From the NCBI RefSeq assembly GCF_026241335.1, contig NZ_JAPHAV010000006.1:1-64000 (forward strand): 64,000 nt of DNA, written 5' to 3'. The stretch comes from Ochrobactrum chromiisoli. GTDB taxonomy: Bacteria; Pseudomonadota; Alphaproteobacteria; Rhizobiales; Rhizobiaceae. Below the pieces are notes generated by a model. That model was not told the DNA's origin, ran no database searches, and saw nothing but the letters and a program-made list of their open reading frames with translations. Position numbers and translations under genes: made by a program. Positions 8,446 to 17,267 of the stretch are shown here, one piece after another; the first letter of the stretch is position 1; the number at the start of each line of letters is the position of its first letter.

Positions 8446-9027
8446 TCAGTGCGAAACGGGTATAACCGTACCAATATCCGGATGAATTTCGGCCGCCATC
8501 AACCCTTTATCGCCATTGCCGAAACGAATGAGGACGACCTGTCCGGGGCGCAGTTCCATCATACCAAAACGACGGAGCGTCTCCATATGAATGAAAATGT
8601 CTTCTGTGCCCTCGCCGCGCGTAAGAAAACCGAAGCCTTTGGTACGGTTGAACCACTTCACAATGACGCGCTCAAGACCGCTTGATGGCGTAACCGTCAC
8701 ATGTGTACGCTGCGGCGGCATCTCCGCAGGATGAATTGCGGTGGTTGTATCCATGGAAAGAACACGGAAACATTGCATCCCCCGATCACCGTTACGAACT
8801 TCGCAAACTATGCGCGCCCCTTCCAGCGCAGTTTGGAAACCATCACGGCGAAGCGTGGTCACATGCAAGAGAATATCGGAAACACCGGGCTGGTCGGGCA
8901 CGATAAAACCGTAACCCTTTGCCACATCAAACCATTTAATGCGGCCCGACACTTCAACAAGATCGCCTAGCTCTTCTGAGGAGGCCTGACTGCGAAACTG
9001 GTCATTCGACACAGATTTATCTGCCAT
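8446..9027 (-). CDS. Double cold-shock-domain protein
   Basis: A 193-residue protein with two cold-shock (OB-fold) domains. The first (about 25-95) carries GRIKWFDVAKGYGFIVPD and the second (about 120-188) carries VIVKWFNRTKGFGFLTRG and DIFIHMETLRR, the RNP1- and RNP2-like nucleic-acid-binding strands. The domains are joined by a proline-rich linker. Tandem-CSD proteins of this size are common in Rhizobiales and should bind single-stranded RNA or DNA. The start at 9027 follows a strong GAGGAGG site. Confidence 0.92.
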   Translation of the reverse strand: MADKSVSNDQFRSQASSEELGDLVEVSGRIKWFDVAKGYGFIVPDQPGVSDILLHVTTLRRDGFQTALEGARIVCEVRNGDRGMQCFRVLSMDTTTAIHPAEMPPQRTHVTVTPSSGLERVIVKWFNRTKGFGFLTRGEGTEDIFIHMETLRRFGMMELRPGQVVLIRFGNGDKGLMAAEIHPDIGTVIPVSH

Positions 9028-9314
9028 GCGCTCGCCCCTCCTCTTTGTGTTCCGTTGCGACTCTCACCTGATTCTTGCCCAAAGAATAACACTTCCTTAA
9101 CCATAGGCGGCAAGTCTAAACTTTTACAGTTTTGAAGATGACCACAGGCTTTGTATATTCATCGTTAATTCCTAAATTTCCAAAATAGAAACCTTACCTG
9201 CCAAAAACATATGGCGGCATGGGCGTTCGACAACTTGTTGACTTGTCATTTTCACGCGCCACCTATCCATAAATTGCTTTATGATTGCTCCAACATGCGA
9301 AACAGGAGAAGACT

Positions 9315-9755
9315 ATGCGCTATCTGCACACGATGGTCAGAATTAAAGACATCGATGAATCGCTCGACTTTTATGTGAACAAGTTTGGCCTTGAAGAAAC
9401 ACGCCGCACAGAAAATGAGAAAGGCCGATTCACGCTGATCTTTCTTGCCGCGCCGTCGGATAAAGACAAAGCCCAAGCAGAACGCGCACCGGAGCTTGAA
9501 CTGACCTATAACTGGGACCCTGAAACCTATACGGGCGGCCGCAATTTCGGCCATCTCGCCTATGAGGTCGATAATATCTACGAAACCTGCCAGACGTTGA
9601 AAGATGCAGGTGTCACCATCAACCGTCCGCCACGCGACGGGCACATGGCCTTCATCAAATCACCCGATGGTATTTCTATTGAGTTGATTCAGAAGGGCGA
9701 ACGCCTTGCCCCGCAGGAGCCATGGGCTTCCGCCGAAAATATCGGCAGCTGGTAA
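9315..9755 (+). CDS. gloA: Lactoylglutathione lyase (glyoxalase I)
   Basis: A 146-residue VOC-fold metalloenzyme that isomerises the methylglyoxal-glutathione hemithioacetal. Markers are MRYLHTMVRIKDIDESLDFYVNKFG at the N-terminus, the LELTYNWDPE strand, the NFGHLAYEVDNIYE segment with its metal-ligand His, and the C-terminal GISIELIQ strand carrying a ligand Glu. I place the start at 9315, after AGGAGA, ten codons into a longer frame. A symmetric terminator follows immediately. Confidence 0.93.
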   Translation: MRYLHTMVRIKDIDESLDFYVNKFGLEETRRTENEKGRFTLIFLAAPSDKDKAQAERAPELELTYNWDPETYTGGRNFGHLAYEVDNIYETCQTLKDAGVTINRPPRDGHMAFIKSPDGISIELIQKGERLAPQEPWASAENIGSW

Positions 9756-9757
9756 GC

Positions 9758-9787
9758 AAAAAGCCCGGTCTCGCGACCGGGCTTTTT
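9758..9787. terminator. Bidirectional terminator between gloA and the Tim44-like gene
   Basis: AAAAAGCCCGGTC and GACCGGGCTTTTT form a perfect stem around a short CGCGA-type loop, with A and T runs on both sides. It can terminate both convergent genes. Confidence 0.93.
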
Positions 9788-9791
9788 ATGT

Positions 9792-10817
9792 TTATCCGGT
9801 GCCTTGAATGGCCGACAGCAGCCAATTCCCACCATCGACACGCGTGAACGTCCAGACTTCTACGCTTTCAACCGGCTCATCAGGATTGCCTTCAACAACC
9901 GCGCCCGTATTGCGATCCAGCATGACGTCGATTGCGGAATAGCGCATAGCAACCGTCGCATAATCGACATTGCCTTCGCGCCATGCTTCGGAAACGTCAC
10001 CCTGAAGCAGCTTCACATCTTTGACTTCATTACGCATACCGCTTGAGGCGATCTCGCCGAGTTCCTCAGCCAGATAAGACATGGCTTCCGGCGTTGCGAG
10101 CTTGCGCAGCGCCGCATAATCCTCGCGACCATAGGCGGTCTGGATTTCGGCCAGCATCTGCTCAAAACGATCAAGCTCTTCCTGACCAATTTCCAAAGGC
10201 GACTCCTCAACAGCGTTCGCCGCAGGTGTTTCGGCCTGCTTGACTTGAAAAGGATTGACCGATGGTGTGCGTGCACCAAAGCCTGCCTGCGGCGCAGCAC
10301 TCTTGGCAGCACCGAACGGCTGCGCGCCTGCATTGCCAGCACCCGCTGCCGCCGTCTGACGACGATTGGCAAACATACGCATCACAAACATGGCAATGAG
10401 CGCAATGACGGCAACCTGCAACAACAGGCCAAACATACCGGCAAGACCGCCAAGGCCGTTACCGAGCAACATGCCAATCAGACCACCGACAAGAAGGCCA
10501 CCGAGCATCGAACGGCCAAAATTGCCGAACATACCGCCTGAACGTGCTGCCGCTGCGTTCTGCGTGCCCGCTGCAGCGCCCGGACGATTGGTCTGTTGTG
10601 CACCCGTGTTGGGCGTCATCGAACGCTCAACCGGTGCTGCATTGTTTGGCGCAGTGCGTGTCGGCGCCGGTGCCTGATAGGTGCGCGCACCGCGACTACC
10701 AAAACCGCCCCCGCCTGCACGGCGAGCCTCGGCGAAATCGACAGCGGCAAAAGAGGCGATCAGCCCAAGGACCATTGCAGCGGTCAGTTTGGTCAGGCGG
10801 TTTCCGGAACCCGGCAT
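9792..10817 (-). CDS. Tim44-domain membrane protein
   Basis: A 341-residue protein. It opens with a signal-like segment (about 8-30, ending FAEARRAGGGG), then a Gly/Ala/Pro/Gln-rich linker, a glycine-zipper membrane segment (about 105-150, GGLLVGGLIGMLLGNGLGG and a second hydrophobic helix) and a C-terminal Tim44-like domain (about 205-340) with REDYAALRKLATPEAMSYLAEEL and WTFTRVDGGNWLLSAIQG. Bacterial Tim44-domain proteins are membrane-linked, but their client is unknown. It is convergent with gloA. Confidence 0.88.
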   Translation of the reverse strand: MPGSGNRLTKLTAAMVLGLIASFAAVDFAEARRAGGGGFGSRGARTYQAPAPTRTAPNNAAPVERSMTPNTGAQQTNRPGAAAGTQNAAAARSGGMFGNFGRSMLGGLLVGGLIGMLLGNGLGGLAGMFGLLLQVAVIALIAMFVMRMFANRRQTAAAGAGNAGAQPFGAAKSAAPQAGFGARTPSVNPFQVKQAETPAANAVEESPLEIGQEELDRFEQMLAEIQTAYGREDYAALRKLATPEAMSYLAEELGEIASSGMRNEVKDVKLLQGDVSEAWREGNVDYATVAMRYSAIDVMLDRNTGAVVEGNPDEPVESVEVWTFTRVDGGNWLLSAIQGTG

Positions 10818-10921
10818 AAGTATCTCCCAAGTGAAACATCACAGAATATTTTAGTCCGTGATTATATGGGAATTCATCCCCCGTTTTCACAAGAGCGTGA
10901 AGGCAAAAAAGTTGAGAAAAT

Positions 10922-12706
10922 TCAAATAGGCACAGCCGCATCCAGAATCTGTATCTGAGGAGTGACTGAACCATTCCAGTGATTGAGCGACAGATTGCCA
11001 ACAATATGGACGCTTTGACCGATATTATTGAACAAAAACCGCCCCAGATCGCCTTCGGCAGCGCGGAATGCGATAGCATTGACGCGTTTGCCGTCTGCAC
11101 CGCGCAAGGCAACGCGCACATGGTCCCGTCCCACACCGCGAACATCGGCAAGAATGTGATGTGGGAGAGCCAGAACCGGCTGCGGATGCGCCGAACCGAA
11201 TGGTCCCGCCTTTTGTAAAGATTCATAAAGCGAGACGGTCGCGCCTGATGCAGCCACCGCACCATCAATGGAAAGGCTCTGATTTTCCCGCAGACGCGCG
11301 ACAATATCAGCCGATTCCTCCTCAAAATATGCGCGAAGCGCACCAAGTTTGCTGCGTTCAATGGTGATGCCAGCGGCCATGGCATGTCCACCGCCCTTAA
11401 CCAGCAATCCCCGCTCCACAGCGCCGCGAACGAGTTTACCAAGATCAAGCCCGGAAATGGAGCGTCCAGACCCGGAACCAACACCATTCACATTAAATGA
11501 AATGGCAAATGCCGGGCGACGCGCTTTCTCTTTAAGACGTGACGCGAGAAGCCCGACAATACCCGGATGCCAGCGATCACTCGCCGTCACAATCACCGAG
11601 GCGCCAGCACCACCGGAAAGTTCAAGCGCGGCCTCCGCCTCCGCCTCAATCAGCATTTCGGCCTCCATCGCCTGCCGTTCCTGATTGAGCCTGTCGAGCT
11701 CAACCGCAATCGGATCGGCTGCAACAGGATCATCCAATGTCAACAGACGCGCGCCCAGTCCCGCATCGCCAATACGGCCACCCGCATTGATACGTGGGCC
11801 AATCAGATAGCCTAAATGAAAGACATTGAGCGGTTCGCCAATGCGCGAAACACGGCCAAGTGCTGCAAGCCCGGCATTGCTCTGGCTGCGCGCAACCAAT
11901 AGACCTTTCACAACAAAAGCACGATTAACGCCCTTTAACGGCACGACGTCACAAACAGTAGCAAGTGCCACAAGATCCAGCAGCGAGAGAAGATCCGGCC
12001 CGGCTCCTTTGCCGCGCTCACGCAGGATTTTTGTCACCTGAACAAGTGTCAGAAACACCACACCAGCGGCGCAAAGATGCTCTTGCCGCGAAATATCGTC
12101 TTCCCGGTTCGGATTGACAATCGCCACCGCGTCGTCCGGCAAATCGCCACCAACCTGATGGTGATCGAGAACCACAACGTCGGCACCCGCTTCTTTCGCG
12201 GCAGTGATGGACGGTGCGCTGTTGGTGCCGCAATCCACCGTCACAATCAGTGATGCGCCTTTGCCAACCAATTCGCGCATGGCATCAGGGTTCGGACCAT
12301 AGCCTTCAAAAATACGATCTGGAATATAGATCGAATGCGCAATGCCATAATGTTTCAGAAACCGCGCCATCAATGCAGATGAACACGCGCCATCGACATC
12401 ATAATCGCCAAAAATTGCAACGGTTTCGCGTCGCATAATGGCGTCGGCAATCCGGTTGGCGGCCTTATCCATATCGGTCAGCGTAGCAGGATCCGGCATC
12501 AAATTGCGCAAGCTCGGATCGATAAATTCCGGCGCACCTTCCACCGTAACTCCGCGGCCTGCAAGCACCCGTGATACCAGATCGGAGATGCCATGATGCT
12601 GCGCTATGGCAAGCGCTATGTTGGCCTCACGCGGACCAAGCCGGTCCATCCATTTCTGGCCAGTGACTGATTTGCGGATACCAAGAAAATAGCGTTCTGT
12701 TGTCAT
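10922..12706 (-). CDS. recJ: Single-stranded-DNA-specific exonuclease RecJ
   Basis: A 594-residue DHH-superfamily 5'-3' ssDNA exonuclease of recombination and mismatch repair. The metal-binding motifs are intact: DYDVDG at 101-106, VTVDCG near 155-160 and DHH at 181-183, followed by the DHHA1 domain with GGGHAMAAG near 442-450 and a C-terminal OB-like region. The length matches the family. It is downstream of glpX on the same strand but separated by a strong terminator, so it is probably independently expressed. Confidence 0.96.
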   Translation of the reverse strand: MTTERYFLGIRKSVTGQKWMDRLGPREANIALAIAQHHGISDLVSRVLAGRGVTVEGAPEFIDPSLRNLMPDPATLTDMDKAANRIADAIMRRETVAIFGDYDVDGACSSALMARFLKHYGIAHSIYIPDRIFEGYGPNPDAMRELVGKGASLIVTVDCGTNSAPSITAAKEAGADVVVLDHHQVGGDLPDDAVAIVNPNREDDISRQEHLCAAGVVFLTLVQVTKILRERGKGAGPDLLSLLDLVALATVCDVVPLKGVNRAFVVKGLLVARSQSNAGLAALGRVSRIGEPLNVFHLGYLIGPRINAGGRIGDAGLGARLLTLDDPVAADPIAVELDRLNQERQAMEAEMLIEAEAEAALELSGGAGASVIVTASDRWHPGIVGLLASRLKEKARRPAFAISFNVNGVGSGSGRSISGLDLGKLVRGAVERGLLVKGGGHAMAAGITIERSKLGALRAYFEEESADIVARLRENQSLSIDGAVAASGATVSLYESLQKAGPFGSAHPQPVLALPHHILADVRGVGRDHVRVALRGADGKRVNAIAFRAAEGDLGRFLFNNIGQSVHIVGNLSLNHWNGSVTPQIQILDAAVPI

Positions 12707-12719
12707 GCGTTCTTAAAGA

Positions 12720-12752
12720 CACAAAAGGCGGCATTTTTGCAATGCCGCCTTT
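12720..12752 (-). terminator. Terminator after glpX
   Basis: AAAGGCGGCATT (12724-12735) pairs perfectly with AATGCCGCCTTT (12741-12752); on the minus strand the stem is followed by TTTTGTG. It separates glpX from recJ. Confidence 0.9.
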
Positions 12753-12774
12753 GTTCATTCCGCCTTGTGTGATC

Positions 12775-13773
12775 TTAAAACTTTGAAAGATCCTGATGCC
12801 TCGCCTTGATTTCACGAACCGTTTGAGAGCTTGAGCGCATAACGATTGTATGTGTCTGAATATAATCTCGCGCAAATCTAACGCCTGACAGCATATTGCC
12901 ATCGGTGACGCCAGTTGCAGCAAACAACACGTCACCCTTTGCCATTTCTTCCATCGTATAGATTTTCTTCGGGTCGGAAATGCCCATCTTCGCCGCGCGC
13001 GCAATCTTTTCATCGGAGTTGAGCTGAAGACGCCCCTGCATCTGACCACCCATACAGCGCAAAGCGGCCGCAGCCAGCACACCTTCCGGCGCACCGCCAA
13101 TACCGATGTAAATATCGATCCCGGTTTCATCGGGGTTTGTCGTATGCATCACACCAGCAACGTCACCGTCACCGATCAGACGAATAGAAGCGCCCGTTGC
13201 ACGCACTTCTTCAATCAATCGAGCATGGCGCGGGCGATCCATGATACAGGCCGTGATTTCGTGCGGCTGCACACCCTTGGCCTTGGCAAGCGCCATGATG
13301 TTATCCGTCGGCGTCGCATCAAGATCGACAACGCCCTTTGAATAGCCCGGACCAACAGCAATCTTTTCCATGTAAACATCTGGCGCATAGAGCAGATTGC
13401 CCTTTTCAGCGATGGCAATAACTGCCAGCGAATTCGGCAGGTTCTTGGCGCAAATCGTTGTGCCTTCCAGCGGATCAAGCGCGATATCGACATCAGGCCC
13501 CTGTTTGGTGCCAACTTCCTCACCGATATAAAGCATGGGCGCTTCATCGCGTTCGCCTTCACCGATCACAACCGTACCAGCAATCGGCAGGCGGTTGAGT
13601 TCCTGACGCATGGCATCAACCGCTGCCTGATCGGCAGCCATTTCATCGCCACGTCCACGCAGGCGCGCTGCGGCTACGGCTGCGCGCTCAGCCACGCGGA
13701 CCAGTTCCAGCGTCAGAATACGATCAAGTCCATGAGCCAATCCATGAGGTTGCTGTTCTGCATTCTTAGCCAT
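12775..13773 (-). CDS. glpX: Class II fructose-1,6-bisphosphatase
   Basis: A 332-residue GlpX-type phosphatase of gluconeogenesis. The lithium-sensitive phosphatase motifs are visible: GEGERDEAPMLYIGE around 71-85 and DIALDPLEGTT around 96-106, with the metal-binding Asp and Glu residues. In many alphaproteobacteria glpX lies by hom and recJ; here hom is 2 kb upstream on the same strand with the ABC-F gene between them. A perfect 12-bp terminator follows the gene. Confidence 0.95.
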   Translation of the reverse strand: MAKNAEQQPHGLAHGLDRILTLELVRVAERAAVAAARLRGRGDEMAADQAAVDAMRQELNRLPIAGTVVIGEGERDEAPMLYIGEEVGTKQGPDVDIALDPLEGTTICAKNLPNSLAVIAIAEKGNLLYAPDVYMEKIAVGPGYSKGVVDLDATPTDNIMALAKAKGVQPHEITACIMDRPRHARLIEEVRATGASIRLIGDGDVAGVMHTTNPDETGIDIYIGIGGAPEGVLAAAALRCMGGQMQGRLQLNSDEKIARAAKMGISDPKKIYTMEEMAKGDVLFAATGVTDGNMLSGVRFARDYIQTHTIVMRSSSQTVREIKARHQDLSKF

Positions 13774-13925
13774 GTGAACAAAGTCCCGAATTTGAATTAC
13801 GTTGCTGCGTTCGTATAACGCCAGTGTCGCTTCCTAGTGTCGCTGCCGATAGCGCCATTATGCCAATCTTTTGTCAAAGTCCCTCGCTCTCCGCAAGTGA
13901 AAGCGGCACGAGCAACGGAAAGAAC

Positions 13926-13972
13926 GCTAAAAAGATTTAGCACTCAAGCTCTTAATCGATTTAGAGCTTGAG
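13926..13972. repeat. Two adjacent hairpins after the ABC-F gene
   Basis: GCTAAA-AAGA-TTTAGC (13926-13941) and CTCAAGCTCT...AGAGCTTGAG (13943-13972, 10-bp perfect stem with a 10-nt loop) lie side by side between the ABC-F stop and the glpX start. Neither is followed by a clear U-run, so they may protect or process the RNA 3' end rather than being classical terminators. Confidence 0.45.
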
Positions 13973-14011
13973 TCCTATCGGAGCGGGGCAAGGACCAGCA
14001 AGAGTATGCGC

Positions 14012-15535
14012 TTATCGACCTTGAGCGGCTTCAAAGAAAATCTCTGGACTATCCACCTCAATCAGCCTTTTTCTGTCAATTACCCAAAAACGATTGCCAA
14101 CGTTACGCACGAAACTGCGGTCATGCGAGACAATCAGGCTCGCTGTTTCATCACTTAACAATTCCGCTTCCAGTGCTTCCTGGCCATCAATATCCAGATG
14201 ATTGGTTGGTTCATCCAGAATATAGAAATTCGGCTTGGTCAGGCGCAAAACCAACATGGCAAGACGCGCCTTCTGCCCTCCTGAAAGCCGCGACAACGGC
14301 TTGGCCTGTAATTCCAGCGTCATGCCAGCGCCGGCAAGCAAGGATCGGGCGCGCTGGTCGCCAATATCGAAACGCTTCATGATCGTTTCAAAAGGCGTTG
14401 AGTTATCCTTAAGCTCGGATAAAGCCTGATCGCTATAACCCAGCACCAGCGACGGCGTCGCCTTGATGCCTGTAAGCGAGTGTTCCGGCTGAATGATTGC
14501 TTCGCGAACCAGTGTCGATAACCGCGTTTTGCCCGTGCCATTGGCACCCAGCAGCACGACTCTATCTCCGGGGTTGATCCAAAGCTGATCGGTTTTATAA
14601 AGAGAGCGGCCATCGGGCGTCGCAATCTCGGCCCGATCAATCATGATCAGCGCCTTGGCATGGCTGCCCCTTCCGTCGAGCTTGATCGTGCCAGCAGAAC
14701 GCTCGATATGCGCTGCTTTTGCGCTTTCCTCGATTTTCTCGGCTCGCGCGCGCAGTTGCTTGGTTTTCACCACCAGCAAATCGCTGCCCGAATTGATGCC
14801 AATATTGTTAAGCTTCGCCGCCTGTCTTCGCAATTGCTGGACAATTTTCATGTCCTTTTCAAACTGACGCGCATCCGCAGCATCTATTTCATCAAGCGCC
14901 ACACGCGCCTGACTATAGGGCAAAGCAAAAACAAACGACTTCTCCGCGCGCAGAAAAAGCGTGCGCTTCGTCACCTCATCAAGAAAAGCGCGATCATGGC
15001 TGCACACAATGACCGCCACCGAACGCGGAAGTGCAGCAAGCCAGTTTTCCAGCAAGTGCACTTTCTCAAGATCAAGATGGTTGGTCGGCTCGTCCAACAA
15101 AAGGACATCAGGCTCGGACACCCATGTGTGCGCCAGAAGCGCAAGTCGCTGCCAGCCACCGCTCAATTGCCGAATGGAGAGTTCACGCAGTTCTGCCGGA
15201 ACATTGAGATCGTCGAGCACAATGTCGGCGCGCCAGCTTTCATAATCGCGTGCGTCTTCATCCAATCCTCCAAGCACAACGTCATAAAAGGACATGTCCA
15301 TCAGGTCATCGGCAACATACTGGCTGACATAGCCGATTTTGAGTCCACGCGAGCGGGTAATGACACCGCTGGTCGGCTCCCCCTCTCCCACGATTAATCG
15401 TAAAAGACTGGTCTTTCCACGACCATTGGCGGCAACAATTCCTAACCGCTCGCCTTCACCAACGATGAAATCGAGGTTTGCAAAGAGTGTTTCATGAAGC
15501 GTAAGCGATAGATTCTGAACAGAAATAAGAGACAT
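14012..15535 (-). CDS. ABC-F family ATPase
   Basis: A 507-residue protein with two ABC ATPase domains and no membrane segments. Walker A motifs are AANGRGKTSL near 35-45 and GANGTGKTRL near 330-340; signature motifs are QLSGGWQRLALLA and RLSGGQKARLAMLV; both Walker B regions read DEPTNHLD. A charged linker with coiled-coil character joins the halves. ABC-F proteins act on the ribosome (translation-factor or antibiotic-protection types); the subgroup is not clear. I favour the start at 15535 (MSLISVQNLSLTL) over one nine codons earlier. Confidence 0.92.
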   Translation of the reverse strand: MSLISVQNLSLTLHETLFANLDFIVGEGERLGIVAANGRGKTSLLRLIVGEGEPTSGVITRSRGLKIGYVSQYVADDLMDMSFYDVVLGGLDEDARDYESWRADIVLDDLNVPAELRELSIRQLSGGWQRLALLAHTWVSEPDVLLLDEPTNHLDLEKVHLLENWLAALPRSVAVIVCSHDRAFLDEVTKRTLFLRAEKSFVFALPYSQARVALDEIDAADARQFEKDMKIVQQLRRQAAKLNNIGINSGSDLLVVKTKQLRARAEKIEESAKAAHIERSAGTIKLDGRGSHAKALIMIDRAEIATPDGRSLYKTDQLWINPGDRVVLLGANGTGKTRLSTLVREAIIQPEHSLTGIKATPSLVLGYSDQALSELKDNSTPFETIMKRFDIGDQRARSLLAGAGMTLELQAKPLSRLSGGQKARLAMLVLRLTKPNFYILDEPTNHLDIDGQEALEAELLSDETASLIVSHDRSFVRNVGNRFWVIDRKRLIEVDSPEIFFEAAQGR

Positions 15536-15858
15536 GGCAATGAGCCCAATTTTGCCAAGCACAAGTGAGCAGCGTCCAAAGCGCTTTATCGATGTACTTG
15601 CAAATGTCCGGCAACAGCATTTGAAGCTGCGCCTTCGGAAAAGGCAGAAAAAGACTTTTGTTTCAGTCTTAATCGGCCCTGCACAATTTACTGTTGCAGG
15701 GCAAAATCAGGGCCGTACTGACGATGATGGTCGTGACGTGTCACATCCATATTACAGCCCTCCTTTTCCGTGTTTGTCTCTCAGCCGGACAATTCCGACC
15801 GGGGTTTCTTAACAAAATCGTTGCCGCCCTTCAAGAGCGGCAACGTGACCGACGTTTC
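15536..15858. other. Gene-free gap between ABC-F gene and hom
   Basis: About 320 bp with no credible gene. It holds a perfect 8-bp inverted repeat (GCCCTGCA at 15676-15683, TGCAGGGC at 15695-15702) in what would be the 5' leader of the ABC-F gene, and the hom terminator at the right end. Confidence 0.5.
15812..15845 (-). terminator. Terminator after hom
   Basis: On the minus strand CGTTGCCGC and GCGGCAACG form a stem around a 9-nt loop followed by ATTTTGTT, 14 bp after the hom stop. Confidence 0.8.
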
Positions 15859-17178
15859 TCAGCCTGCGCGCTCGATACGGATCATCTGCGGCTTGTTGAC
15901 AAGGTGATCATCCTTGAGAATGGCATCAAGCGCCTTTTTAACAGCGGCTTCCGTTGTCTCGTGGGTTACAAGAATGACCGTCTTGATGCCATCACTCACG
16001 TCACTGTCCATCAAAGGACGCTGAACGATGGATTCAAGCGAAATGTCATTTTCCGCCATGCGCTTGGCAATCGCGGCAAATGCACCAATGCGATCATAAA
16101 CCGTCAAGCGAATGAAATAACCGCCGGCATGTTTGCGCATTTTTGCGCGCTTATAAGGCTGCAAGGCTTTTGCAGGCGTGCCGAAAACCGGGCCATGCTG
16201 GAATCCGGGACGGCTCTTGGCAATATCCGCGAGATCACCGATCACAGCCGAAGCCGTGGCGTTGCCGCCCGCACCCGGACCGGAAAGCAACAGTTCACCC
16301 AGAAGGTCGGTTTCGATTGCCACGGCATTGGTCACGCCATGCACCTGCGCAATAACCGATGAGGTGGGAACCATGGTCGGATGCACCCGCTGCTCAACGC
16401 CGGTGTCGGTTTTCTGCGCAACGCCAAGCAACTTGATTCGATAGCCAAGCTCGTCGGCAGCACGAATGTCGGCCAGCGATATGTTGCTGATGCCTTCAAG
16501 ATAAATATCGTCAGCGGCAATGCGCGTGCCAAATGCAAGGCTTGTGAGCAGCGCAAGCTTGTGCGCGGTATCATTGCCCTCGATGTCGAAGGTGGGGTCA
16601 GCTTCCGCATAGCCAAGACGCTGGGCATCAGCGAGGCAATCTTCAAACGAGATTCCCTCTTCCCACATCCGGGTGAGGATGTAGTTACAAGTACCGTTCA
16701 TGATGCCATAAACGCGCGAAACCGTATTGCCGGTCAGTGATTCACGCATCGCCTTGATGACAGGGATACCGCCAGCAACAGCCGCTTCAAAATTAAGAAG
16801 CACGCCCTTCTCTTCGGCAATCTCGGCAAGCGCCACGCCATGCTTTGCAAGAAGCGCTTTGTTGGCGGTCACAACGTGATGGCCAGCACGCAATGCAGCT
16901 TCAACAGATGCCTTAGCCGGGCCTTCATCGCCACCGATCAACTCGACGAAAACATCAATGCCAGCGCTTTTGGAAAGTTCAACCGGATCGTCAAACCATT
17001 CAATCCCACCAAGATCGACGCCACGATCCCGTGTGCGGTCGCGTGCACTGACAGCGGTAACGATAACCTGTTTGCCGCATTGACGAGTGAGCATTTCGGC
17101 CTTGTCACGCAGAATACGCAACACCGAAGCACCAACGGTGCCCAATCCGGCAACGCCGATCCGCAATGCATCACTCAT
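15859..17178 (-). CDS. hom: Homoserine dehydrogenase
   Basis: A 439-residue monofunctional homoserine dehydrogenase of the threonine/methionine branch. It has an N-terminal Rossmann motif GVAGLGTVG, the catalytic-domain segment NFEAAVAGGIPVIKA, the GIMNGTCNYILTRM signature and a C-terminal ACT domain (about 355-435, FIRLTVYDRIGAFAAIAKRM) for feedback control by threonine. The start at 17178 follows AAGG; a longer frame begins 15 codons upstream. It lies 89 bp downstream of the aminotransferase gene on the same strand and is likely cotranscribed. Confidence 0.95.
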   Translation of the reverse strand: MSDALRIGVAGLGTVGASVLRILRDKAEMLTRQCGKQVIVTAVSARDRTRDRGVDLGGIEWFDDPVELSKSAGIDVFVELIGGDEGPAKASVEAALRAGHHVVTANKALLAKHGVALAEIAEEKGVLLNFEAAVAGGIPVIKAMRESLTGNTVSRVYGIMNGTCNYILTRMWEEGISFEDCLADAQRLGYAEADPTFDIEGNDTAHKLALLTSLAFGTRIAADDIYLEGISNISLADIRAADELGYRIKLLGVAQKTDTGVEQRVHPTMVPTSSVIAQVHGVTNAVAIETDLLGELLLSGPGAGGNATASAVIGDLADIAKSRPGFQHGPVFGTPAKALQPYKRAKMRKHAGGYFIRLTVYDRIGAFAAIAKRMAENDISLESIVQRPLMDSDVSDGIKTVILVTHETTEAAVKKALDAILKDDHLVNKPQMIRIERAG

Positions 17179-17267
17179 TATCTCGACCTTCTGAATTGTT
17201 GATTTTGTATGGGAGGGAAACAAGGGCCGACCAGAAGACGCCCCTTGTTATGTTCGGTTAAAATCGC

